Shown piece after piece: positions 25,357-34,581 of a DNA stretch of 64,000 nt. A model generated the notes under the pieces. The model was not told the origin of the DNA. It made no database searches and was given only the letters and a program-made list of their open reading frames with translations. Position 1 is the first letter of the stretch, and the number at the start of each line of letters is the position of its first letter. The stretch is from Bin87 sp965220505 (GTDB lineage Bacteria; Chloroflexota; Dehalococcoidia; Lucifugimonadales; UBA3495): the NCBI GenBank assembly GCA_965220505.1, contig CBDCQE010000001.1:1426001-1490000 (forward strand), read 5' to 3'. Position numbers and translations under genes: made by a program.

Positions 25357-26403
25357 ATGAAAATCACCGAGGTCCGCGCCGTATACCCCAACTACCGGTA
25401 CGTCGTCCCGTCCTGGCGCACCCACTTCTGGCAAATCGTAGTTCGCATCGAAACAGACGTCGGAGCCGTCGGCTTCGGGTACGGCGGCGGTGGGGTGGCC
25501 GGCGTGGAGATAGTCAACCGCCATTTCCGCGAACTGCTGCTGGACCGTGAGATCAACAGCCTGGCGGACATCGGGGACACTTGGGATCATCTCTACGAAC
25601 AGTCCCTGCCGTACGGCCGCAAAGGGCTGGCGATGATGGCGCTCAGCGGCGTTGACCTCGCCCTCCACGATCTGCTGGCCAAAGCGGAGAACAAGCCGGT
25701 GTTCGAGCTCTTGGGCGGCGCCCGGAAACCCAGTATCCTGGCCTATGCCACCGGTCCGGATTCGGAAGCGTACCGCGACCTCGGCTTCCGCGCCCACAAG
25801 TTTCCGCACCGATGGTTGGGAGACGCCGACTACGAGACCGCCGCAAACGCCGCGGCGAGTGCCCGTCAACTCTATGGCCCTGATGCCCGCGTCATGGTCG
25901 ATTGCTACATGTCCTGGGATGCAGAGGTCACCGCCCGCATGGCGGACATCCTGCGCGAGTACAACCTCTATTGGTACGAGGACGTGCTGACACCGGACGA
26001 TCTGGCCGGCCAGGCGGCTTCGCGCGCGGTAGCGGGCCCCACCCTCATCGCCGGCGGTGAGCACGAGTTCACCCACTTCGGATTCGCGGACATCGCCCGC
26101 GCCGAGGCCCTGGGCTTGTGGCAACCCGACATCACGTGGTGCGGCGGAATCACGGCCGGCTTGCGCATCATCGACCTGGCCCGGGCCGCCGGCATACCGG
26201 TTTCGCCCCACCGGGGAGCCGAGGTTTGGGGCCTGCATCTCATCGCCGCCTCCGACTGGGCCGACTTCGCCGAATATCACTCCGACCACATCCGTTCGTC
26301 CCGAGACGTGCTCTGGCTCGATGAACCCGAGCCGGAGGACGGTTTTATCGCCCCATCGGATCATCCGGGCTTCGGAGTCAAACTCAACGAGGAAATGCTT
26401 TAA
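25357..26403 (+). CDS. Enolase-superfamily dehydratase (L-rhamnonate dehydratase-like)
   Basis: A 348-residue mandelate-racemase-subgroup enzyme. Metal ligands are D182 (VDCYMSW), E208 (WYEDV) and E235 (AGGEHEF). The general acid/base His is H285 in SPHRGAE. DCYMSW, GEHE and QPDITWCGG together are typical of rhamnonate-dehydratase relatives, which remove water from acid sugars. The N-terminal capping domain covers about residues 1-115. The ATG directly follows the hydantoinase stop, so the two are translationally coupled. A sugar-acid substrate beside a hydantoinase is unusual, so the true substrate may differ. Confidence 0.87.
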   Translation: MKITEVRAVYPNYRYVVPSWRTHFWQIVVRIETDVGAVGFGYGGGGVAGVEIVNRHFRELLLDREINSLADIGDTWDHLYEQSLPYGRKGLAMMALSGVDLALHDLLAKAENKPVFELLGGARKPSILAYATGPDSEAYRDLGFRAHKFPHRWLGDADYETAANAAASARQLYGPDARVMVDCYMSWDAEVTARMADILREYNLYWYEDVLTPDDLAGQAASRAVAGPTLIAGGEHEFTHFGFADIARAEALGLWQPDITWCGGITAGLRIIDLARAAGIPVSPHRGAEVWGLHLIAASDWADFAEYHSDHIRSSRDVLWLDEPEPEDGFIAPSDHPGFGVKLNEEML

Positions 26404-26405
26404 CC

Positions 26406-27584
26406 ATGGCCGGACCGCTCAACGCCTTCGTTCCCGATAGCAATGCGTACCTCGCCGGCGCTGACGGCGGACCATTGTCCGGCCTCACCTTCGCGGCCAA
26501 GGACATCTTTGACATCGCCGGTCACGTCACCGGCTGCGGCAATCCCTATTGGCTGGCGACCCACGGCCCCGCCGAGGCGAACGCCTGGGTGGTGCAACGG
26601 TTGGTGGACGCCGGCGCCGTCATGGTCGGCAAAACCATCACCGACGAACTCACCCGCGGGATATTCGGCGAGAATATGCACTACGGAACGCCCATGAATC
26701 CGAGGGCGCCGGGGCGTGTGCCGGGCGGTTCCTCCAGCGGGTCGGCGTCGGCTGTGGCCGGGGAGTTAGTCGACTTTGCCCTCGGCTCGGACACCGGAGG
26801 CTCGGTGCGCGTGCCATCCAGCTTCTGTGGGTTGTACGGCCTGCGGCCCTCTCACGGACGCATCCCGCTGGACGGCATGCTGCTCCAAGCCCCGTCCTTC
26901 GACACCATCGGCTGGTTCGCCCGGGACGCCGAGACATTCGCTCGGGTCGGGTCGGTCATCCTGCCGCCGGGCAACGAAACGCCGCGACCCCAGCGCTTGG
27001 TCATAGCGGAAGACGCCTGGGATCTCGCCGAGCCGGGCACGAGGCGAGCGCTGGAACCTGTCCTGGAGAAAATTGGCGCGCTTTTCGCCTCGTCGGCAAC
27101 AGTACGGTTATCCCCAATCAGCCTGGAAGAATGGTCAGGTCACCAGCAGGTATTGCAGAGCCGTGAGGCGTGGAAGTCGGCACGGGACTGGATCGACCGG
27201 GTCAATCCGACCTTCAGCTTTGAGGTGTCCGACCGGTATGCCCTGGCCCGCTCGATTACCGATGAGCAGATCGTCACCGCGCAAGCTGGCCGTGATGCCG
27301 TGATTGCCCGCATCAACGAGGTGTTCGACGGCGGGGACGTTGTGATGTGCCTGCCAACCACGGTGTCCCCGGCTCCGCTGCTCGGCCAGCGCGTTTCCGA
27401 GCGACACACGCTGCGGCTGCGCAACAGCGCGCTCACCTCCATAGCGGGGAACACGGGCCGCCCGCAGATCAGTTTGCCGCTAGCCGAAGCAGACGGCTTG
27501 CCCGTCGGCTTGTCCCTACTGGGAGACCGCGGGGCCGACGAGCAGTTGATTGCGTTGGCGCGGGAGATCGCAGCAGCGGCGTAA
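26406..27584 (+). CDS. Amidase-signature hydrolase
   Basis: A 392-residue amidase with the Ser-cisSer-Lys triad: K32 (FAAKDIFD), the cis-Ser in GGSSSGSASA (about S110), and the nucleophile S133 in SDTGGSVRVPSS. It is shorter than most members (about 450-500 residues) but both ends look intact. It starts two bases after the enolase-family stop and closes the 22748-27584 operon. It would hydrolyse a linear amide or carbamoyl product. The substrate is unknown. Confidence 0.9.
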   Translation: MAGPLNAFVPDSNAYLAGADGGPLSGLTFAAKDIFDIAGHVTGCGNPYWLATHGPAEANAWVVQRLVDAGAVMVGKTITDELTRGIFGENMHYGTPMNPRAPGRVPGGSSSGSASAVAGELVDFALGSDTGGSVRVPSSFCGLYGLRPSHGRIPLDGMLLQAPSFDTIGWFARDAETFARVGSVILPPGNETPRPQRLVIAEDAWDLAEPGTRRALEPVLEKIGALFASSATVRLSPISLEEWSGHQQVLQSREAWKSARDWIDRVNPTFSFEVSDRYALARSITDEQIVTAQAGRDAVIARINEVFDGGDVVMCLPTTVSPAPLLGQRVSERHTLRLRNSALTSIAGNTGRPQISLPLAEADGLPVGLSLLGDRGADEQLIALAREIAAAA

Positions 27585-27601
27585 CGTCTTATCTCTCCGT
27601 A

Positions 27602-28087
27602 TCAGTCCCGCCGTGACCTGAACAAAACGTGGATCGCAAAGGCGCGCTGATCGATGGTGTCGGCGCGCCGAAATCCGGCAATGGCCCTATCGGCCTCGCT
27701 GATCAGCTCTAATACTTGAGAGCGCGAAAACGTTGCTTCCGGGACATAATCGGCATGGTGCCGATAACGCTGGATGACTACGAACCACTGCCCGAAATCT
27801 TGAATTTCCGCCGGAAACTGCCGCATTTCTCGCTGATTGTTGCAGCGGTCTTTAGCAACACCATGCTCCAGCGACCGGTAGGCTCGTTCCCACGCCGGCT
27901 GCCTCCGGCGAGCGGGAGTCGAACCGACCAGCATGTCCGCGCAGCAGCGGGCGAGTGCATGGAATAGCGCGTAATACGCGGTGCTGACGGCTCGACGCAA
28001 TTCGGCCTGACGGGGCCGACCGCGCCGTCCACCAACTCCGCCGGCAGCCAGATGTCGGGCAATCCTGATCAGATCTTCAGGATTCAC
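27602..28087 (-). CDS. HEPN-domain protein (candidate RNase toxin)
   Basis: A 161-residue helical protein. AELRRAVSTAYYALFHALARCCADML (about 28-53) is a classical HEPN helix, and RYRHHADY near residue 107 supplies the R-x(3-6)-H motif used by HEPN RNases. The GTG start overlaps the end of the upstream partner by 11 bases. Such two-gene units often behave as toxin-antitoxin or abortive-infection modules. That activity is inference from the family and the arrangement. Confidence 0.78.
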   Translation of the reverse strand: MNPEDLIRIARHLAAGGVGGRRGRPRQAELRRAVSTAYYALFHALARCCADMLVGSTPARRRQPAWERAYRSLEHGVAKDRCNNQREMRQFPAEIQDFGQWFVVIQRYRHHADYVPEATFSRSQVLELISEADRAIAGFRRADTIDQRAFAIHVLFRSRRD

Positions 28088-28394
28088 CGTACTTGCTCGC
28101 GAACAGTTCTTCCCACTCGGATTTTTCCACGAACGATATGCCGGGGACGCTGGGCACCCCTACCGCTATTGATTCCGGCCAGATATGACCGGGGATTTTG
28201 ATAGTCCAGCCCGGGTCCAGATTCTTTTGGTCGCCGTCAAACACGATGTAAATATCCAGGTACTCGTCGCCGTCGTGATCAATCTCATGCTGAACCACTA
28301 TCGGGTCAAAGACGAACTGGTCCTGGAAATGTTGCACCAACATATCCTTGACCAGGCCGGCGATCTTCTGCTTGTTTTCGGCGCTAATGGACAT
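28077..28394 (-). CDS. HEPN partner protein (candidate antitoxin)
   Basis: A 105-residue acidic protein. The segment HDGDEYLDIYIVFDGDQKNLDP (given here as two parts, HDGDEYLDIYIV and FDGDQKNLDP) is a beta-strand and acidic-loop pattern. A similar acidic pattern recurs in the 48797-49087 protein (DDEDYVHVRVILEDENSELDP). GGAGG seven bases upstream fixes the ATG at 28394. It is first in the pair and overlaps the HEPN gene. No DNA-binding motif is evident. I cannot name the family. Confidence 0.7.
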   Translation of the reverse strand: MSISAENKQKIAGLVKDMLVQHFQDQFVFDPIVVQHEIDHDGDEYLDIYIVFDGDQKNLDPGWTIKIPGHIWPESIAVGVPSVPGISFVEKSEWEELFASKYGES

Positions 28395-28463
28395 GACGCA
28401 ACCTCCAATCGCACCTTCCGGTACGCACCACTGATGAATATGGGGTTCCATGCTTGCTGTCCA

Positions 28464-30167
28464 TTACTTGTTGAGAACGACGTCGATCAGGGCGACCCGC
28501 CCCTCGTTGACGGCGTCCAGGCCGTTGCGCAGTGCTTGGGCCAGATCGGCGGGATCCTCCACCCGTTCCCCGTAGCCGCCGAAGGGCTCGACCAGCTTGG
28601 CGTAGTCCGGGCCGGGGATATGCACACCGTGCCAGATGTCCGAGCGCGCCGCAACGCCGTCGGGGTAGTAGGCCAGATGGTTGCCGCGCATAGCCTCGTA
28701 GCCGCCGTTGTTGAACAGCACGGTCAGGAACGGCAGGTTGGCCTCGCCGGCAACTCCGAAACACTGCGTAACCGGGTTGTACAGGAAGCCGCCGTCGCCC
28801 ATAAGCGCCACCACCGGCTGATCGGGCTTCGCCAGCTTGACCCCCAGCGCCAGCCCCAGACCTTGACCCAGGCCGCCGTTGGTCTTGTAGTAACTCTGGG
28901 GTCGGTCCCAGACGACGTGGCGGCCGATGGCGCCCCGATGGGTGGTGACTTCCTCGGAGTAAACCACATCCTCGGGCATCACCTCACTGAGCACAGCGCA
29001 CAGCCAGGCCGGGTCGATAGGCCGACTGCTACTCGCGGCGGCTTCGGCGGCGTAGGTTGCTTCTGCCAAACGCTCGTGCTCCTCAGCCCAGCGCTGGCGT
29101 CGCACCTCTATCTCGTCGCGGCGACCGGCCACCGCGGGTTGCAAGGCCTCGACCAGCAAACCCAGCCCGATGGTGAGATCACCCTCGACATAGCGGTCGG
29201 CGAAGAGGTTCTGGTACACCATGTATTCCTTGACGGTGGTCTCGCCCATGGATACCACCGTCGCATTTTGGGGCCCAGCCTGCGGCGGATACCAAGGAGC
29301 ACGGCTGCCGGCCAGGATCACCAGGTCACTCTGCTGGAGATAACGTTCCGGCTGGCCGCCCAGGTACAGCGGATGGCCCTTGGGGAAGTTGGCGTACAGC
29401 GCCGCGCTCTCCACCACCGGAATGGCGAACAGTTCGGCCAGGGTCACCAGGTTGTTGAAACCGTGGATCTCGCGCCCCGCGCTGTCCGTAATGATCAACG
29501 GCGATCTGCTGCGGGCGATCAGACCAGCCAACTCGGCAATGTCCTGATCCGATGGGCGGATTTTGGGCGCGGACGGAACGGTTCGCAGCTTTTCCGGCGG
29601 CGTCCACGAATGCACCATAGTCTCGATGGGAATGTTCATGAACGATGGCCCCTGGGGCACGCGCTGGGCCAGTTCGCCGGCCCGAACCAGTTGCTCGTAC
29701 ACGGTGTGTGGGCTCGTGGCTCGGCCGCTCCACTTGGTGAAGGCGTCGGCAAAGCGGTCCGGGCCACCCACCACGCTGAGGTTGCGGTACCACTGGCCTT
29801 GAGGGTCGATCTCCGGGTCCTCGCCGTAGCTTGTGGCCTCGCCGGAGCACACCAGCATGGGCACCTCGCCGATCATCGCGCCGTGTACTCCCATGCTGCC
29901 CTGGAGCAAACCGACGCCGGCGTGCAGCAGGACCGCCTGCATCCGGCCTGTGACCCGGGTGTAGCCGCTTGCCATGTTCACTGCCAGGGTCTCGTGCCAG
30001 CAGTTGATGTACTGAGGCCCCGGCGTCTCGTTGACCTTCTGACGGGCCAGAGCTTCCCACACCGGCGCCCATTCCGAACCGGGGGACGAGATTATGTAAT
30101 CAATGCCAAGATTGCGGAATGCTTCGAGGATGCCTTCGCCGCAATCCTGAGTGGTCGTGCTGGTCAT
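28464..30167 (-). CDS. Thiamine-diphosphate-dependent enzyme (acetolactate synthase/decarboxylase-like)
   Basis: A 567-residue ThDP enzyme with the three usual domains. The N-terminal PYR domain has the activating Glu in NCWHETLAVNMASGY. The PP domain has MGDGGFLYNP...FNNGGY as the GDG-N cofactor motif near residue 465. Relatives are acetolactate synthase large subunits, benzoylformate decarboxylase and phosphonopyruvate or sulfopyruvate decarboxylases. No small subunit is next to it, arguing against biosynthetic acetolactate synthase. AGGAGG inside the end of the preceding MFS gene supports the ATG, which lies three bases past that gene's stop. Confidence 0.87.
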   Translation of the reverse strand: MTSTTTQDCGEGILEAFRNLGIDYIISSPGSEWAPVWEALARQKVNETPGPQYINCWHETLAVNMASGYTRVTGRMQAVLLHAGVGLLQGSMGVHGAMIGEVPMLVCSGEATSYGEDPEIDPQGQWYRNLSVVGGPDRFADAFTKWSGRATSPHTVYEQLVRAGELAQRVPQGPSFMNIPIETMVHSWTPPEKLRTVPSAPKIRPSDQDIAELAGLIARSRSPLIITDSAGREIHGFNNLVTLAELFAIPVVESAALYANFPKGHPLYLGGQPERYLQQSDLVILAGSRAPWYPPQAGPQNATVVSMGETTVKEYMVYQNLFADRYVEGDLTIGLGLLVEALQPAVAGRRDEIEVRRQRWAEEHERLAEATYAAEAAASSSRPIDPAWLCAVLSEVMPEDVVYSEEVTTHRGAIGRHVVWDRPQSYYKTNGGLGQGLGLALGVKLAKPDQPVVALMGDGGFLYNPVTQCFGVAGEANLPFLTVLFNNGGYEAMRGNHLAYYPDGVAARSDIWHGVHIPGPDYAKLVEPFGGYGERVEDPADLAQALRNGLDAVNEGRVALIDVVLNK

Positions 30168-30170
30168 ACT

Positions 30171-31688
30171 TCAGTCCTCCTGTGCCGGGCTCGCCGCCGG
30201 GCGGAGTGCGGGTTCGGGCCGAGTGCTGGCCGGTACAGCCTGATCCTCACGGTGGGTGGGCAGCGCCGACAAAAAGAGCGCCACCGACAATGCTCCAATC
30301 ATAGTGAAGAAAGCGTATCTCATTCCCACGGTGAACGCGGTTCCCACTCCCGATGCTGCGCCGTGGCGCACCGCGTCCAGGCTGGGCTCATAGCCCATGG
30401 AACCCATGGTGGCGGTTACGATGGCGGTGGCAACGGCGACGCTGACCACGTTGCCGGCGTTGCGGATCAGGTTGACCAGTGCCGAAACTACGCCGTGGCT
30501 TTCCCGTTCCACCGCGCTCAAAATGGAGCTCGAATTAGGGGAGTAGAAGGTGCCCATGCCGCTGCTGGTCAGCATCAGGCCGGGGATCACCTGGAATAGC
30601 GAAGATTCGGCAGTCGCCTGGGAGAGAATGGTGATGCCTGTGGTCGACAGGATCAGTCCGGTTACGGTGAATTTGCGCCAGCCATAACGGTCCGAAAGCC
30701 GGCCGCTGATGGGACCCAGCATCGCCATGCAAAGCGCTCCCGGAACCACGCAAAGACCCGCCACCGACGGGCTGTAGCCAAGAACGTTTTGCAGGTAGAA
30801 CGGCGTCATGAACAGGATCGCCGAGCTGCCGATGAACATGAGGTAGTTGGCAGTGACACCCAGGAAAAAGTTGCGCCGGCGGAACAATCGCAGGTTCAGC
30901 ATTGGGTTGGCGATTCGTAGCTCCCACCAGATGAACCCCGCCAGGAGCACAACGAAAGCCGCGGCTGCGCCCAGTATTGGCGGGGAAGTCCAGCCGGTGC
31001 GGTGGGCGTTGGTGATGCCAAGCAGCAACGCCAGCAGGGCGCTGGAGGACAAAAATGCTCCCAGCCAGTCAAAGGCCCCCTGTCCCGGGCCGCGAACCGG
31101 GCGCGATTGGTCCGTGCTGGTCAGCACCGCAACGCACATGCCGATGCTGATGGCCACCATGGGGACCGTGGCAAAGAAAACGGAGCGCCATCCGAAGGCG
31201 TCGACCAGGAAGCCGCCCATGGCCGGGCCGGCGACGGCTCCGGTGCCGACCATCGTCATAATCAGGCCGATGGCCTTCCCGCGCTCGTTGGGCGGGAAGG
31301 CGCCTATCATGATGGCCATGCCGGTGCCCTGGGTCATGGCCGCGCCGGTGCCCTGCACGATGCGGGAGATGATCAGTATCCCCAGGTCGGAGGACGTTCC
31401 GGCCGCGACGGAGCCAGCGATTGTTACCACCGAGCCGATGATGTACACGCGCTTGGAGGTGATGATATCCGCCAGCCGGCCCATGGGCAGCAGCAGGGCG
31501 ATGATCGTCATGGCATAGCCGATTACCAGCCACTGGACGCTGGGGATATCGGTTTGGAAATGGGTCGCTATGGTCGGCAGGGCAACTCCTACGCTGCCGT
31601 GGTCGACCACGGAGGCGAAGATGCCTACCGCCAGGGTCGCGAAGGCGTACCACTTGTAGTGGCGGCCTCGCGCGAGCGAAGATATCAC
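30171..31688 (-). CDS. MFS exporter of the DHA2 (14-helix) type
   Basis: A 505-residue transporter. Helix 1 contains IFASVVDHGSVGVALPTIA, the motif C-like D-x-x-x-V-x-VALP region of DHA2/EmrB pumps. Motif A follows as LLPMGRLADIITSKRVY. Helix 5 region has GTGAVAGPAMGGFLVDAFGWR. About 14 hydrophobic segments can be counted. The start is GTG without a strong ribosome site, so it may lie a few codons off. It is immediately upstream of the ThDP enzyme, so it may export or import that enzyme's substrate or product. Confidence 0.87.
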   Translation of the reverse strand: MISSLARGRHYKWYAFATLAVGIFASVVDHGSVGVALPTIATHFQTDIPSVQWLVIGYAMTIIALLLPMGRLADIITSKRVYIIGSVVTIAGSVAAGTSSDLGILIISRIVQGTGAAMTQGTGMAIMIGAFPPNERGKAIGLIMTMVGTGAVAGPAMGGFLVDAFGWRSVFFATVPMVAISIGMCVAVLTSTDQSRPVRGPGQGAFDWLGAFLSSSALLALLLGITNAHRTGWTSPPILGAAAAFVVLLAGFIWWELRIANPMLNLRLFRRRNFFLGVTANYLMFIGSSAILFMTPFYLQNVLGYSPSVAGLCVVPGALCMAMLGPISGRLSDRYGWRKFTVTGLILSTTGITILSQATAESSLFQVIPGLMLTSSGMGTFYSPNSSSILSAVERESHGVVSALVNLIRNAGNVVSVAVATAIVTATMGSMGYEPSLDAVRHGAASGVGTAFTVGMRYAFFTMIGALSVALFLSALPTHREDQAVPASTRPEPALRPAASPAQED

Positions 31689-31720
31689 GACTGCGTTACC
31701 GGGACCGTAGATGCCAAGCG

Positions 31721-32674
31721 CTACTCGCCGGCGAAGAACCGTCGAGGGTTCTCCACTGTGATCTGGTGAATGTCCTCGTCCGACGCTCCCATTTCCTTCA
31801 GGCGGGGCAGCACGTAACGGGGGATGAAGTTGTAGCCATCCGGGTTGGCCCGTCGCCGTTGCTCCTGCACCTCTGCGCCGTGGCGAGCCTTGGGCACCGA
31901 GTAGTCGTGGGAAAGGAAAATACGGTGGGTGAACCCGGCATCCATCAGCGCCTTGGCGACTTCGGTCCGCTGTTCCCAGTCGGGAGTGCCGGGGCGGAAT
32001 CCGCCAGGGTAGCGGTCCAGGCCCAGCCAGACGCCTTTGTTGAGGAGACCCAGGAGGTACTCCAGGTCGGTGTCGTCGTTGCTGTGGCCGATGTACACCC
32101 GGTCCAAGTCAACGCCTTCTTCCTCCAGAACACGCACTTGCGCCTCGCCGATACGCTCCGGCGACCACGTGTGTGTCGAGATGGGCACGCCGGTGGCTTT
32201 CTGCGCACGCGCGGCGGCCCGCAACACGTTCTCCTGTGGGGCCGTGATCCCACCTTCGTCGCTGGCCACCTTGATGATGCCAGCCTTGATCCCGGTGCCC
32301 TCGATGCCCTCCTCGATTTCGCGAACATAAAGCTCGGCGATGACGTCGGGGGAGATTTCGCCGAAGGGCCGTGGCACGGCCAGGTGGTTGCCGGTCGCGA
32401 CGACCACCTGCATGTCGCTACCCAACGCCACCTCGCGGATCAGCTGGACGTCCCGTCCCAGGTCGAAGGTGCTCACGTCGATTATGGTTTTGACTCCATC
32501 CTCCCTGACGGCGCGCATGGCGGCGATGGACTGTTCGCGGATGCCGTCACGGTCGATGATCTCCGGGTAGGTGTGGCGGAGGCCGGCGGCGTTGGTTCCA
32601 ACATGCTCGTGGCTCAGGGTGAACCCCAGGTCGTCGGTATCTATGGGCCCCATCACGCTGTTCACGGTTGCCAT
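31721..32674 (-). CDS. Phosphotriesterase-family metallohydrolase (lactonase-like)
   Basis: A 317-residue TIM-barrel hydrolase with the complete binuclear set: H22 and H24 (LSHEHVG), the bridging lysine K134 (GIIKVASDEG), H167 (STHTWS), H196 (IGHSNDD) and D256 (LSHDYS). Relatives hydrolyse lactones, including acyl-homoserine lactones, or phosphotriesters; the family is normal length. The ATG at 32674 is preferred over 32680 because AGGAGG is seven bases away. It lies first in a leftward set with the MFS exporter and ThDP enzyme. Confidence 0.9.
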   Translation of the reverse strand: MATVNSVMGPIDTDDLGFTLSHEHVGTNAAGLRHTYPEIIDRDGIREQSIAAMRAVREDGVKTIIDVSTFDLGRDVQLIREVALGSDMQVVVATGNHLAVPRPFGEISPDVIAELYVREIEEGIEGTGIKAGIIKVASDEGGITAPQENVLRAAARAQKATGVPISTHTWSPERIGEAQVRVLEEEGVDLDRVYIGHSNDDTDLEYLLGLLNKGVWLGLDRYPGGFRPGTPDWEQRTEVAKALMDAGFTHRIFLSHDYSVPKARHGAEVQEQRRRANPDGYNFIPRYVLPRLKEMGASDEDIHQITVENPRRFFAGE

Positions 32675-32707
32675 TGCCATCCCTCCTGGCCGTGGGCGAA
32701 TGCGGGT

Positions 32708-32713
32708 ATTCTA
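32708..32713 (-). promoter_or_regulatory. -10 promoter candidate
   Basis: TAGAAT on the minus strand (context TAATAGAATAC) lies 34 bp before the phosphotriesterase-like start. Confidence 0.3.
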
Positions 32714-32870
32714 TTACGGATTCCGCTGGGACGATACGAGCGCGGCGTCTCCGGTGCGCCGGCTTGCGCTACCATCACCGTGTCCGTGGCTCGCCCGTGC
32801 GTTTCCCAGTGCGACTTGCTGAGCAATTGCTGGCACGTCTATATTGACCGAAAAGCACTGGGAGGCAAAC

Positions 32871-33422
32871 ATGCGAACGCCCATTTTGACCCGTGACCAG
32901 GTCCCCGCGGAACTGCAAGACGCATTCGACCATGAGACCGCCAACTCCGGCGGCGTGGTTTCCAGCGGCCCAGGTTCCGCCATGATCAACAGCCCCGAAA
33001 TGCGGAAGCGGGCGAACCATCTGGTCAACTACCTGCGGGACGAGTCGTCCCTGCCCAAGAAGATCCAGGAACTGGCCATGATCCTGACGGCACGCAACAT
33101 GGACTGCCAGTACATCTGGTTCGCTCACTCCGTGCGAGCCAAGGAACAAGGCATCAGCGCAGAGTTCGTTGACAACCTGCGTGATCGTAAAGCTTTGCCG
33201 CAACTGCCGGCAGACGAGCAGACGGTGGTCAACTACGCCACGGAATTGTTCAACAACCACCGTGTCACCGACGCAACCTTTCAGGCCGCCATCGACCAGT
33301 TCGGGCCCCTGGGATTGACCGAACTGACGACGCTGTTCGGTTACTACACCCTGCTTGCCTTCAACGCCAACTCTTTCGACATCGACGTGCCGGACGGCGC
33401 GGAGCCCAAGCTCCCGATTTAG
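32871..33422 (+). CDS. Carboxymuconolactone decarboxylase-family protein
   Basis: A 183-residue helical protein of the AhpD/CMD superfamily. The core ELAMILTARNMDCQYIWFAH (about 66-85) has the family's Glu and His, but only one Cys (DCQY) instead of the redox CxxC, so peroxidase-type chemistry is unlikely. The ATG at 32871 follows GGGAGG by five bases. It is a single gene diverging from the phosphotriesterase-like cluster. A decarboxylase or lactone-related role is possible but unproven. Confidence 0.82.
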   Translation: MRTPILTRDQVPAELQDAFDHETANSGGVVSSGPGSAMINSPEMRKRANHLVNYLRDESSLPKKIQELAMILTARNMDCQYIWFAHSVRAKEQGISAEFVDNLRDRKALPQLPADEQTVVNYATELFNNHRVTDATFQAAIDQFGPLGLTELTTLFGYYTLLAFNANSFDIDVPDGAEPKLPI

Positions 33423-33482
33423 CCGGGCTCCAACCGTCGCCGCCGTTCGGCGTATCTGCCCGGGTATGCTCCCGCGCTGCGC

Positions 33483-34568
33483 TCAACGCGGCAGCCGGCT
33501 GAGCAGGCTGACGTACCATCGGGACAATGGGACGACCAAACCGGCCCGATGGTACAGGCGGGCCGGCGCGGATTCAGCCGCAATGCTTTGCGCCAGCATC
33601 GGCTCCAGGACCCGGTCGCGGAACTGCTCGACCAACGCGGGGTTGTCCGTGCACAGCACAACCTCCTGTTGCAGATCGTACGCCACGAAATCGAAGTTGC
33701 AGCTGCCCAGAATGAGTTGCGTCCCGTCAATCAGTACGGCTTTCACGTGGCACATTTCCGGTTGGTAAAGCAGCACCTCGAGATTGCAACCCGCGGCCGC
33801 GCGAAACAACTCCTGTTGCAGGATGGCCTTGTTGTTGCGGGCGGGGTTGATGACCCGAACCCGAACTGCTGCCGGAAGTTGCGCGAGGCGACCCAGAAAA
33901 GGGTCCGACACGTAGGGCGTGATCACGTCGACAGATTTTTCGGCCCGTTCCACGGTGGCGAAGAGGTCTTCGTATTGATCTCGGCTGCGGCGACCATCGA
34001 GGAAGAAAAGCCTTCCGATAGAGGTCGACACCACCCCGGAAGAGTTGACGCCGCGCAGCGTGTTGCAAAAATCCCGGGCTAGCGCATCCACCAGCGTGGG
34101 GCAGTCGGAGCGCATCATCAGGTCGTGCCACCGGAAATTGTGCTCGCTGAGGTTGATCCCTCCCAGGAATGCCTGGTCGTCGACCACCATCATCTTCTTG
34201 TGGTTCCTGATGGGAAACTTGCGCCAGAGGCAGCCCATGGGGTTCGTAACGACGATACGCACGCCGTCCCGCTCATCCTGGCGGAGCAGCCGGCGCGTAT
34301 CGCCCACTTCGCGTCGGAACTCCGGATCCAAAAGGAATCTTGGGCTGAAAACCAAGTCGTCGCTGATCTTGGCGGTGGAAAAGGCGTCGACGCACAGGAC
34401 CTTCTCCTCGGCAGGAGAATGGGCCAGCAGATCCCAAAAATGCCGGCCTACCGAATCCATTTCGAAGGTCATCACCTGCACCAGCACGCGGCGGCGCGCC
34501 TGCAGTATGGCTGGCTCTACCGCGGCGACAAACTCAGGGGCATTGACCAGTAGCGAGGGATCGTGCAC
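33483..34568 (-). CDS. Phospholipase D-like protein with two HKD motifs
   Basis: A 361-residue PLD-superfamily protein. The first HKD is H123-x-K125-x4-D130 in RNHKKMMVVDD, followed by GGIN. The second is H274-x-K276-x4-D281 in CHVKAVLIDG, followed by GSCNFD. Paired motifs with GGIN and GSxN fit cardiolipin synthase or other phosphatidyl transferases. No N-terminal membrane helices are present, unlike typical cardiolipin synthases. The start appears to be GTG with no clear ribosome site, 13 bases after the agmatinase stop, so translation may be coupled. Confidence 0.85.
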   Translation of the reverse strand: MHDPSLLVNAPEFVAAVEPAILQARRRVLVQVMTFEMDSVGRHFWDLLAHSPAEEKVLCVDAFSTAKISDDLVFSPRFLLDPEFRREVGDTRRLLRQDERDGVRIVVTNPMGCLWRKFPIRNHKKMMVVDDQAFLGGINLSEHNFRWHDLMMRSDCPTLVDALARDFCNTLRGVNSSGVVSTSIGRLFFLDGRRSRDQYEDLFATVERAEKSVDVITPYVSDPFLGRLAQLPAAVRVRVINPARNNKAILQQELFRAAAGCNLEVLLYQPEMCHVKAVLIDGTQLILGSCNFDFVAYDLQQEVVLCTDNPALVEQFRDRVLEPMLAQSIAAESAPARLYHRAGLVVPLSRWYVSLLSRLPR

Positions 34569-34581
34569 TGGCTGGGAGAAA

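Noticed and set aside
28185..30599. 804-codon plus-strand ORF
   Set aside because: It runs antisense to the ThDP enzyme gene, whose cofactor motifs and ribosome site are clear. The plus-strand product is an Arg/His/Gly-rich shadow.
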